This document shows positions 1-5,355 of a DNA stretch of 10,366 nucleotides, piece after piece. The DNA is from Bacillota bacterium (GTDB taxonomy: Bacteria; Bacillota; Dethiobacteria; Dethiobacterales; Dethiobacteraceae), in contig JAAZJT010000133.1 of the NCBI GenBank assembly GCA_012800215.1, positions 1 through 10,366 on the forward strand, read 5' to 3'. The notes below the pieces were generated by a model. It was given only the letters and a program-made list of their open reading frames with translations. It ran no database searches and was not told the origin of the DNA. How positions within the stretch are numbered: the stretch's first letter is position 1; the number at the start of each line of letters is the position of its first letter. A program made the translations under genes and the position numbers.

Positions 1-43
1 ATAGGTCTTTAAAAATTTGGTTTCTTTCTTCTTGTCTTGACAT
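1..43 (-). CDS. Unidentified protein, N-terminal fragment (runs off left edge)
   Basis: Reading the minus strand leftwards from 43 gives an open frame starting MSRQEERNQIFKDL that continues past the window edge. An AGAGGTG ribosome binding site sits at 53-59, about 9 bases ahead of the ATG at 43. An in-frame ATG at 52 directly abuts that site and is too close to be used well. A plausible minus-strand promoter lies upstream at 88-116. Only 14 codons are visible, so no family can be named. Its divergent position next to a transporter with an operator-rich spacer makes a regulator of that transporter a reasonable guess, but this is inference from context only. Confidence 0.5.
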   Translation of the reverse strand, partial: MSRQEERNQIFKDL

Positions 44-87
44 TATTTTCATCACCTCTGTAAGATTTATTGATTACCGCTATTGGT

Positions 88-116
88 ATTATATTTCCCA
101 ATATAAGCGGCTTCAA
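88..116 (-). promoter_or_regulatory. Probable sigma-A promoter of the divergent gene
   Basis: On the minus strand a TTGAAG -35 box (116 to 111) is followed after 17 bases by a perfect TATAAT -10 box (93 to 88). Transcription would start near 81 and give a leader of about 40 bases before the ATG at 43. It lies just outside the half-site array at 132-234. Confidence 0.5.
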
Positions 117-131
117 TAAATAGGGAACCTT

Positions 132-234
132 TGTCAATTAATGAAGTTGACATAATATTGACATAAAATTAATGTCAAATAAATCTACATGTCAAAAATA
201 ACGTCAATATTGTAAATTGACACTCAATTTACAA
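132..234. promoter_or_regulatory. Operator array: repeated TGTCAA/TTGACA half-sites and a palindrome
   Basis: Perfect half-sites lie at 132-137, 147-152, 158-163, 173-178, 190-195 and 217-222, with a one-mismatch copy (CGTCAA) at 202-207. Three opposed pairs (132/147, 158/173, 202/217) each have exactly 9 bases between the half-sites. The last half-site lies inside a perfect dyad whose 11-base arms are 210-220 (TTGTAAATTGA) and 224-234 (TCAATTTACAA), separated by CAC. The array lies between two divergent promoters and is most simply a multi-site operator for a regulator, possibly the product of the divergent gene. The protein that binds it is not identifiable. Confidence 0.6.
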
Positions 235-237
235 ATG

Positions 238-266
238 TAGAATTTAAAAAATTAAATGCTTATAAT
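238..266 (+). promoter_or_regulatory. Possible promoter of the permease gene
   Basis: A perfect TATAAT -10 box is at 261-266, but the hexamer 17 bases upstream (TAGAAT, 238-243) is a poor -35. The palindrome centred at 222 would lie near -51 relative to a start at about 273, a usual place for an activator. This suggests activated transcription. The alternative is TTGACA at 217-222 with TAGAAT at 238-243 as -10, but that spacer is only 15 bases. Confidence 0.4.
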
Positions 267-326
267 AAATAACAAACATTTTAATAACAAATACTTTGAA
301 ATAAACAGCAGAGAGAGGGTAGAGAC

Positions 327-1712
327 ATGGAAGAGAGCGTGAAAGAGTATGATGTAAAAGCTATTGCAAAAATAGCTGTTGTTATTATACTTCCACTATT
401 GCTTTTTGTAGTACCAACAGGTGAAGCTTATACTAGTTCTGTAAAGGCTTTTGCAGTAATAACAATACTGGCCATTAGTTTATTTGCAACGGAGGTTATA
501 AATAATACTATAGTAGCGCTGTTGCTGCCGGTTCTGTATATTATTTTTAAGGTTGCCCCGGCAAATATAGTTTTTGAGCCATGGACAGGCAATGTGCCCT
601 GGATGACTCTAGGTGGACTTTTAATATCTATGATACTAAATAGGGTTGGCTTGCTTAGGAGGCTTGCGTATACTCTCATAATCAAAACAGGTGGTACTTA
701 CAAGGGTTTATTATTTGGAATTATGTTTTCAGGGATAATAGTCCACCTAATAGCCCCTGGCAGCGGGTTAGTTCCTTTTGCAGCTATCACTTATGGAATA
801 TGCATAGCGCTAGATTTGGGTAAGTCAAAACAATCAGCTGCAATAATGTTGACAGGGCTTTTCTCAGCTTGGATACCTCATTTCTTTATCTACAACCCAA
901 CTTACGCCATCGTTCAAAATTTAGGTGGAACAGTAGGAAATACTCATGTTAGTTATTTACAATATTTTATGCATAATATGCCGTACTTGCCGTATTTAGC
1001 TTTGTTAGTTTATATAATTAGCAGGGTAACAGCTCCAAGTGAAGACAGCGGCAATTATAAGGCATATGCTGAAAATGAGCTTGCAAAACTAGGCAGCATA
1101 AGCAGGGACGAAAAAAAGGCTCTTTTTGTATCAGCTCTTTTGCTCATATTTTTAATTACTACTGATTACCATGGCATAGATATAGGTTGGGGTTTTATTT
1201 TAAGCGCATCGCTCTTTTACCTTCCAGGTATAGATATTGGAACTAAAGAAGATGTCGAAGGCGTCAATTATGGATTGGTAATATTTGCAGCAGCTTGCCT
1301 GAGTATTGGCTCTGCGGCTTCTCATTTAGGGGTAGGGGAAATGGTTGCAAAAGCTATTTTGCCAGTGGTTGCTGAAGCTAGCCCTTATACTATAGCTGCT
1401 ATGATATTCGTGCTTATGTTTGTCTGTAATTTCTTGCTGACTCCCATGGCATTGTATTCAGCTTTTACAGTGCCTTTAACACAAATAGCAGCTTCCCTTA
1501 GTATACCGGCTTTAGTAACTAGTTATATTGTCTTCAGTGCAGGTACAGAAATTGTGTTGCCTTACGAGTGGGCATATGGCTTATTTTATTTCTCATTTGG
1601 ATTAATGACAGTAAAAGACTTTGCACTAATTTTCGGCACAAAAGCTATTTTATCATTTATCTGGCTGCTGGCAGTTATGATGCCCTACTGGAAGCTTATA
1701 GGATTATTTTGA
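327..1712 (+). CDS. DASS/SLC13-family anion (dicarboxylate/sulfate-type) permease
   Basis: This is a 461-residue, very hydrophobic polytopic membrane protein, the usual size of the divalent-anion:sodium symporter (DASS, SLC13) family. The segment around residues 96-185 follows the family pattern: a glycine-rich helix, a basic VGLLRRLA stretch, then the region corresponding to the first hairpin (APGSGLVP, 143-150) and AAIMLTGLFSAW. The second hairpin region is near 368-384 (NFLLTPMAL) and the end, MPYWKLIGLF, is typical. The paired Ser-Asn-Thr substrate and sodium motifs of characterised members are not intact (GSG and TPM instead), so substrate and ion coupling are uncertain. The start is supported by GAGAGGG at 313-319. 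It is transcribed alone, between an operator-rich control region and a strong terminator, and appears A+T-richer, with many ATA codons, than the oxidoreductase genes downstream. Confidence 0.75.
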   Translation: MEESVKEYDVKAIAKIAVVIILPLLLFVVPTGEAYTSSVKAFAVITILAISLFATEVINNTIVALLLPVLYIIFKVAPANIVFEPWTGNVPWMTLGGLLISMILNRVGLLRRLAYTLIIKTGGTYKGLLFGIMFSGIIVHLIAPGSGLVPFAAITYGICIALDLGKSKQSAAIMLTGLFSAWIPHFFIYNPTYAIVQNLGGTVGNTHVSYLQYFMHNMPYLPYLALLVYIISRVTAPSEDSGNYKAYAENELAKLGSISRDEKKALFVSALLLIFLITTDYHGIDIGWGFILSASLFYLPGIDIGTKEDVEGVNYGLVIFAAACLSIGSAASHLGVGEMVAKAILPVVAEASPYTIAAMIFVLMFVCNFLLTPMALYSAFTVPLTQIAASLSIPALVTSYIVFSAGTEIVLPYEWAYGLFYFSFGLMTVKDFALIFGTKAILSFIWLLAVMMPYWKLIGLF

Positions 1713-1721
1713 CAGGATAAT

Positions 1722-1760
1722 AAAAAGCAGAAGATCTTTAAAAGAGATCTTCTGCTTTTT
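1722..1760 (+). terminator. Intrinsic terminator after the permease gene
   Basis: A perfect 16-bp stem (arms 1722-1737 and 1745-1760) encloses a 7-base loop. The left arm begins with five A and the right arm ends with five T, so it could stop transcription from both directions. It starts ten bases after the permease stop codon. Confidence 0.9.
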
Positions 1761-1812
1761 AAATTAGGAATATATTATTGACTTCAATTTTGCACAGAAT
1801 TTACATGTGGTA

Positions 1813-1841
1813 TTGACATATATACAGGCAAAAACTATAAT
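1813..1841 (+). promoter_or_regulatory. Consensus sigma-A promoter of the metal-efflux cassette
   Basis: TTGACA at 1813-1818 and TATAAT at 1836-1841 are both perfect hexamers, separated by the optimal 17 bases. The downstream edge of the -10 box is two bases from the ArsR-type operator, so bound repressor would occlude the start site. This strong promoter, tightly repressed, fits metal-inducible control. Confidence 0.88.
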
Positions 1842-1843
1842 AT

Positions 1844-1883
1844 AAACATGAACATATGAATAATTGTTCATATGTTCATGTTT
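1844..1883. promoter_or_regulatory. ArsR/CadC/CzrA-type operator O1
   Basis: Perfect 17-base arms (1844-1860 and 1867-1883) flank the six bases TAATTG. Within it are overlapping TGAA...TTCA pairs, the signature of the ArsR/SmtB family 12-2-12 operator (core ATATGAATAATTG then TTCATAT). The length suggests room for more than one dimer. It covers the expected transcription start of the cassette, so it should act as a metal-releasable repressor site. Confidence 0.85.
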
Positions 1884-1890
1884 TGCCATT

Positions 1891-1896
1891 AGGAGG
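1891..1896 (+). promoter_or_regulatory. Strong ribosome binding site AGGAGG with no in-frame canonical start
   Basis: A perfect AGGAGG lies far upstream of the first ATG of the ArsR frame (1984), which has no such site of its own. The ArsR frame is open from 1900, so this is probably the authentic translation signal. The nearest start-like codon, TTG at 1901, is in a different frame, in which it runs only to a TAA at 1973-1975. Confidence 0.6.
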
Positions 1897-1899
1897 TAG

Positions 1900-1983
1900 G
1901 TTGAGGTTAAGAAAGCAGGCTCAATTGAAAGATGTTTTTGCGACGTTATACATGAGGATGTTGTTAGACTGGTAAAAGATAAA
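1900..1983 (+). other. Upstream in-frame extension encoding the ArsR metal-binding N-terminus
   Basis: The ArsR frame stays open upstream of ATG 1984 back to a TAG at 1897-1899. It reads VEVKKAGSIERCFCDVIH followed by EDVVRLVKDK before the methionine. A C-x-C followed by IHED and a short helix directly ahead of the dimer helix is what CadC/ArsR sensors of Firmicutes carry as half of the alpha3N metal site. There is no ATG, GTG or TTG in this frame; ATT at 1924 is the only near-start. Translation must begin at an unusual codon, or one base is missing or extra in the gene or in the assembly. Confidence 0.6.
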
Positions 1984-2268
1984 ATGCCGAAAGAGGAAAC
2001 CCTTTATGACTTAGCGGAACTTTTTAAAGTATTTGGAGATTCTACACGAATTAAAATACTGTGGGCTTTAGATGAGGCTGAAATGTGTGTTTGTGATATA
2101 GCTGCCTTATTAAATATGACACAATCAGCAATTTCCCACCAACTGAGAGTCTTAAAACAGGCAAAATTAGTAAAAAACAGAAAAGAAGGCAAGGTAGTAT
2201 ACTATTCTCTGGATGATGAACATGTAAAAGAAATATTTAAGCAAGGTTTAATTCACATTAATGAGTAG
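1984..2268 (+). CDS. ArsR/SmtB-family metal-responsive repressor (CadC-like)
   Basis: The coordinates give the first canonical ATG (94 residues); the real protein very likely starts further upstream. The winged-helix core is clear: ELFKVFGDSTRIKIL, then MCVCDIAALLNMTQSAISHQ for the recognition helix region, then the RKEGKVVYYSL wing. Cys35 and Cys37 (ELCVC-type motif) match the alpha3N ligands of CadC, completed by the C-x-C in the upstream extension. The last helix has Asp78, His80, His91 and Glu94 in the D-x-H...H-x-x-E pattern of the alpha5 zinc site. Both sensor sites therefore seem present. It sits directly behind promoter and operator O1 and ahead of the HMA and ATPase genes, so it should autorepress and derepress the cassette on binding Cd, Pb or Zn. 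The inducing metal is not determined. Confidence 0.88.
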   Translation: MPKEETLYDLAELFKVFGDSTRIKILWALDEAEMCVCDIAALLNMTQSAISHQLRVLKQAKLVKNRKEGKVVYYSLDDEHVKEIFKQGLIHINE

Positions 2269-2323
2269 TTAAGCGCAGAGCATACTATAAATAAATAATT
2301 ACTGTAGCTTTATTACCAAAAAC

Positions 2324-2349
2324 ATGAATATATGTTCAATTATTCATAT
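2324..2349. promoter_or_regulatory. Second ArsR-type operator O2, ahead of the HMA gene
   Basis: ATGAATA (2324-2330) pairs with TATTCAT (2341-2347), and the stretch also holds TGAA-N6-TTCA (2325-2338) and ATATG...CATAT (2330-2334 and 2345-2349). The reverse complement of 2330-2349 matches the core of O1 except near its centre. It lies 43 bases before the HMA start codon. No convincing -35/-10 pair accompanies it, so it may act on readthrough from the upstream promoter or on a weak promoter not recognised here. Confidence 0.6.
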
Positions 2350-2392
2350 TAGAAAAGAAAGTTAAGATCATACTTGAGGAGAGGGAAGAAAA

Positions 2393-2614
2393 ATGAAAAG
2401 GAAATTTATTCTAGAGGGCTTAGGCTGTGCAAATTGTGCAGCAAAAATGGAGGAAGCTATCAATAAACTTGATGGAGTAAAAGAAGCTACTGTTAACTTT
2501 CTCACTCAAAAACTGGTTATTGTAGGAGAAGAGGAAAGGATGCCGGCCATTGTTCAGGCTGCAGAAAAAATAGTTAAGAATATTGAACCTGACACAACTA
2601 TGAAAAGAGCATAA
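2393..2614 (+). CDS. Free-standing heavy-metal-associated (HMA) domain protein
   Basis: This 73-residue protein is a single HMA ferredoxin-like fold. GLGCANCAAKMEEAI (residues 9-23) carries the C-x-x-C metal ligands Cys12 and Cys15, followed by the strand-loop DGVKEATVNF. The GxxCANCA form with C-A-N-C resembles the N-terminal domains of CadA/ZntA exporters rather than the GMTC form of copper proteins. Here it is a separate gene, 12 bases before a P1B ATPase that lacks any HMA domain, so it most likely delivers metal to or regulates that pump in the cytoplasm. A GAGGAGAGGG stretch a few bases upstream gives good translation initiation. There is no signal peptide. Confidence 0.88.
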   Translation: MKRKFILEGLGCANCAAKMEEAINKLDGVKEATVNFLTQKLVIVGEEERMPAIVQAAEKIVKNIEPDTTMKRA

Positions 2615-2626
2615 AGGAAAATAGAT

Positions 2627-4471
2627 ATGAAAAAGCAGCTTTGGCAGATAGGAATAGGAACATTTTTATTTTTTACTGCCTTAGTCATTAAGCCAAATCC
2701 TGAGTGGATTAAAACTGTTTTGTATTTAATCAGCTATAGTATTGTCGGCGGTGTTGTGATAAAAAAGGCAGTTAAAAATATTTTCAGAGGAAAGGTTTTT
2801 GATGAAAACTTTTTAATGGCCATAGCTACAATTGGTGCTATGCTCATTAATGAATATGCAGAAGGCATTGCGGTTATGCTTCTTTATCAAGTAGGGGAAC
2901 TTTTTCAAGACTATGCAGTTGATAAGTCAAGAAAGTCAATTGCAGAGCTTATGGATATTCGACCAGACTATGCTAATGTGAAAAGGGGAGATGAACTTGT
3001 CAGGGTCGACCCCGATGAAGTAAAACTTGGCGATGTTATTATAATTAAAGCAGGAGAAAGAGTCCCGCTTGATGGTAAGGTTATCGCAGGGAGCAGTATG
3101 GTGGATACATCAGCCCTTACTGGTGAGTCTGCTCCACGAGCAGTGGAAGTGGGGCAAGAAATATTAAGTGGTTGTATAAATATTAATGGAGTAATTACTG
3201 CTGAGGTTATAAAGGATTATGAAGAATCTACCGTCAGTAAAATCCTGGACCTGGTGGAAAATGCCAGCAATAAAAAATCACATTCAGAGCGGTTTATTAC
3301 TAAATTTGCCAGGTATTATACTCCTATCGTTGTTATTCTTGCGGTTTTTCTAGCTTTTGTGCCACCGTTGTTGATTGAAAAAGCAACTTTTAGCAGCTCC
3401 ATCTATGCGGCACTATCTTTTCTTGTGGTATCTTGTCCTTGCGCACTTGTTATTTCTATTCCCTTAACCTTCTTTGGTGGGATTGGCGGAGCTTCAAAGC
3501 GGGGAGTGCTGGTCAAAGGCAGCAACCATTTAGAGGCTCTGGCCAAAACAGAAATTGTTGTTTTTGATAAGACTGGTACGCTAACAAAAGGTGTATTTAA
3601 TGTGCAGGAAGTTGTGCCTGTGGGAATTGCCAAAGAAGAACTTTTGGAGCTGGTTGCCTATGCTGAAAGTTATTCCAATCATCCGATTTCAGAATCATTA
3701 AAGAGGGCTTACGGTAAAGAGATAGATAATAATCTGGTTACAGATGCAAAGGAATTATCAGGTCTAGGCGTTAGAGCTACAGTAGAGGGTAAGAGAATTT
3801 TAGCCGGCAATGCTAAACTCATGCAAGAGTTTAGTATCCCTCATTTTGAAGAAAATTTAATTGGTACAGTTGTTCATGTTGCAGTTAATGATCAATATGC
3901 CGGATATGTCCTGATAGCTGATGAAGTTAAGGAGGATTCAGCACAGGCAATTAATGAACTTAAAGAAGCAAACATTAAACAAACAGTTATGCTGACGGGT
4001 GATAATAAAGATATTGCCGGTAAGGTAGCGGCGCAGCTTGGGCTGGATGATGTTTATACTGAATTATTGCCAAGTGACAAAGTTGAAAAGGTAGAAAAAC
4101 TACTTTTGCAAAAGTCGGCAAAAGGAAAACTTGCTTTTGTAGGTGATGGCCTTAATGATGCACCTGTCCTGGCTCGGGCAGACATTGGTATCGCAATGGG
4201 CGGCCTGGGTTCGGATGCGGCAATTGAAGCAGCTGATGTTGTAATCATGACTGATGAGCCCTCAAAAATTGTGACGGCCATGAGAATTGCCAGGAAAACG
4301 CTAAGTATTGCTAAGCAAAATATAATTTTTGCTATAGGCGTAAAAGTGGGTGTGCTTGTCTTAACTGCTTTGGGAGTAGTTACTATGTGGGCAGCTATAT
4401 TTGGCGATGTAGGTGTTACTATAATAGCTATTTTAAATTCTTTCAGAGCACTTAATGTAAGTAGACTTTAA
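2627..4471 (+). CDS. cadA: P1B-type heavy-metal-transporting ATPase (CadA/ZntA-like, Cd/Zn/Pb efflux)
   Basis: This 614-residue inner-membrane pump couples ATP hydrolysis to export of divalent metals. All core motifs are present: TGES (165-168, actuator), the transmembrane metal site CPC (270-272), DKTGT with the phosphorylated Asp314, the NHP motif (351-353) that marks P1B ATPases, TGDN (457-460) and GDGLNDAP (506-513). Lys573 and Asp594 (FGDVG) in the last membrane helices are the residues that distinguish the Zn/Cd/Pb subgroup (P1B-2) from copper pumps. The protein begins directly at the first membrane helix and lacks the N-terminal HMA domain usual in CadA, which is instead encoded by the gene just upstream. 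Start ATG is preceded by AAAGGA. It is the last gene of the cassette and is followed by a terminator. The cadA symbol is given by family; the exact metal is inferred. Confidence 0.93.
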   Translation: MKKQLWQIGIGTFLFFTALVIKPNPEWIKTVLYLISYSIVGGVVIKKAVKNIFRGKVFDENFLMAIATIGAMLINEYAEGIAVMLLYQVGELFQDYAVDKSRKSIAELMDIRPDYANVKRGDELVRVDPDEVKLGDVIIIKAGERVPLDGKVIAGSSMVDTSALTGESAPRAVEVGQEILSGCININGVITAEVIKDYEESTVSKILDLVENASNKKSHSERFITKFARYYTPIVVILAVFLAFVPPLLIEKATFSSSIYAALSFLVVSCPCALVISIPLTFFGGIGGASKRGVLVKGSNHLEALAKTEIVVFDKTGTLTKGVFNVQEVVPVGIAKEELLELVAYAESYSNHPISESLKRAYGKEIDNNLVTDAKELSGLGVRATVEGKRILAGNAKLMQEFSIPHFEENLIGTVVHVAVNDQYAGYVLIADEVKEDSAQAINELKEANIKQTVMLTGDNKDIAGKVAAQLGLDDVYTELLPSDKVEKVEKLLLQKSAKGKLAFVGDGLNDAPVLARADIGIAMGGLGSDAAIEAADVVIMTDEPSKIVTAMRIARKTLSIAKQNIIFAIGVKVGVLVLTALGVVTMWAAIFGDVGVTIIAILNSFRALNVSRL

Positions 4472-4473
4472 GT

Positions 4474-4499
4474 TTAGCTGCATTTTAGCAAGCGGCTAA
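4474..4499 (+). repeat. Small hairpin just after the ATPase stop codon
   Basis: TTAGCTGC (4474-4481) can pair with GCGGCTAA (4492-4499), eight pairs including one G-T, around a 10-base loop. It has no T-run, so it is not a terminator by itself; a second hairpin that does look like one follows at 4520. Confidence 0.35.
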
Positions 4500-4519
4500 T
4501 AATATTACTTTTGAAAAGA

Positions 4520-4547
4520 GGCCGGGATGAAAACCGGTCCCTTTTTT
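4520..4547 (+). terminator. Intrinsic terminator of the metal-efflux cassette
   Basis: GGCCGG (4520-4525) pairs with CCGGTC (4534-4539, one G-T pair) around an eight-base loop and is followed by CC and six T (4542-4547). It ends the operon before the sporulation-linked pair. Confidence 0.75.
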
Positions 4548-4572
4548 ATTTTGAAATTTTCAGAGGAAAAAG

Positions 4573-4601
4573 TCATAGTTAAGAGCCTGTCAACATATAG
4601 T
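4573..4601 (+). promoter_or_regulatory. Possible sigma-E-like sporulation promoter for DUF2508-bofA
   Basis: TCATAGT (4573-4579) and CATATAGT (4594-4601) are 14 bases apart. They match the known Bacillus sigma-E pattern (-35 like KMATATT, -10 like CATACAnT) at all but one position each. No good sigma-A pair is seen; the best is TTAAGA (4579-4584) with TATATT (4601-4606), 16 bases apart. The match rests on a short A+T-rich stretch, so chance is possible. Confidence 0.4.
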
Positions 4602-4634
4602 ATATTACCTCAATTGATATAGGGGATAGATGCC

Positions 4635-4943
4635 ATGAAACTAAGCAGGCATGAAAGTAAAAAGAAAAAAGCGGCCAAGCTCTTAGCTGTCACTCCCGGC
4701 AATGCCAATGCAGAAGTGCAGCAGAAGTTAAAAATGGTTGTACAAGAATGGCAGGTTGCAGTAAATTTGTTTAATGAGGCTACGGAAAAGTCAGTAATAG
4801 ACGAGGCTATTAAAGCTATGGGTGAAGCAGAAAAAAAATATGCAGAAATCATTTCCTGGGCACGGCTAAATGGCTGTCGTGTACCTGTTACAATTGACGG
4901 CTATGAAGAGAGGAGGAAATTATTATGCCCCAATTGGAATTAA
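4635..4943 (+). CDS. DUF2508 (YaaL-like) small protein
   Basis: This 102-residue soluble protein has a lysine-rich N-terminus (SRHESKKKKAAK), then a helical region from about residue 28 to 80 (MVVQEWQVAVNLFNEATEKS, AEKKYAEIISWARLNG). The pattern W..A...FNEA....VIDEA...M..AE..Y..II..AR..G is that of the DUF2508/YaaL family, whose members are usually shorter (about 75-90 residues), so the basic N-terminus is an extension. Function is unknown. In Firmicutes the gene typically sits between recR and bofA, and bofA is indeed next, overlapping this gene by 19 bases. AGGGGA at 4621-4626 supports the start. No membrane segment or signal is seen. Confidence 0.8.
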   Translation: MKLSRHESKKKKAAKLLAVTPGNANAEVQQKLKMVVQEWQVAVNLFNEATEKSVIDEAIKAMGEAEKKYAEIISWARLNGCRVPVTIDGYEERRKLLCPNWN

Positions 4944-5197
4944 ACACTGTTGTGGCAGCTATTTTTGCGCTTTTTGCTCTTTATTACCTACTAAAGATGT
5001 TGGCTGCCCCTGCTCGTTTCTTGCTGCGGGTGCTTTTGACCGGCGCCATGGGTGCTGTTATTATTCTAGTTTTTAATCTGGTGGGGGGTTTATTCCAGAT
5101 CAATATTGGTGTAAATGCTATTACGGCGCTTTTAGTTGGCTATATGGGGCTGCCCGGGCTTGCGCTCTTGGTGGCAGTACAAAAATTTTTAGGTTAG
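4925..5197 (+). CDS. bofA: BofA-family protein (pro-sigma-K processing inhibitor type)
   Basis: This 90-residue integral membrane protein has hydrophobic segments at about residues 8-25, 33-55 and 62-88. The C-terminal stretch INIGVNAITALLVGYMGLPG then LALLVAVQKFL is the hallmark of the BofA family (pattern iPiN..Ta...GilGiPG...L...). In Bacillus subtilis BofA holds the SpoIVFB protease in check in the membrane around the forespore, delaying activation of sigma-K; that role here is by family only. AGGAGG at 4911-4916 sits 8 bases before the ATG, and the gene overlaps the end of the DUF2508 gene, so the two are co-expressed. Its presence indicates an endospore-forming lineage. Confidence 0.9.
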   Translation: MPQLELNTVVAAIFALFALYYLLKMLAAPARFLLRVLLTGAMGAVIILVFNLVGGLFQINIGVNAITALLVGYMGLPGLALLVAVQKFLG

Positions 5198-5230
5198 CAT
5201 AGGCAGTAAGGATGGTAAGATGTTAATTTA

Positions 5231-5275
5231 AGTAAGCCGGTGTACAGAGATAAGGCTTTTGTACACCGGCTTACT
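5231..5275. terminator. Long perfect hairpin after bofA, possible bidirectional terminator
   Basis: Perfect 15-base arms (5231-5245 and 5261-5275, AGTAAGCCGGTGTAC and its complement) surround a 15-base loop whose ends can pair further (AGAG with TTTT). There is no proper T-run after it, so classical intrinsic termination is uncertain; it may protect the 3' end or be a small palindromic repeat. Confidence 0.5.
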
Positions 5276-5319
5276 ATGTTTACGGCAAAATAAAAAAACG
5301 CAGATTAAAAAGGAATTTG

Positions 5320-5349
5320 TTGACGCTTCAATTTAAACAGTGGTATAAT
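5320..5349 (+). promoter_or_regulatory. Strong sigma-A promoter of the oxidoreductase operon
   Basis: TTGACG (5320-5325) and a perfect TATAAT (5344-5349) are 18 bases apart, and TGG directly before the -10 makes it an extended -10 promoter. Transcription would begin near 5356, leaving a leader of roughly 120 bases before the first ATG at 5479. Confidence 0.85.
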
Positions 5350-5355
5350 CAAAGT

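Noticed and set aside
132..234. TnrA/GlnR-type nitrogen-control sites
   Set aside because: The consensus TGTNA-N7-TNACA requires a 17-base spacing; the TGTCA/TGACA pairs and the palindrome here have longer spacers (11 and 13 bases between the five-base ends).
4870..5076. Plus-strand open frame overlapping the DUF2508 and bofA genes
   Set aside because: It is out of frame with two recognised genes, has no ribosome binding site and its product has no family resemblance.
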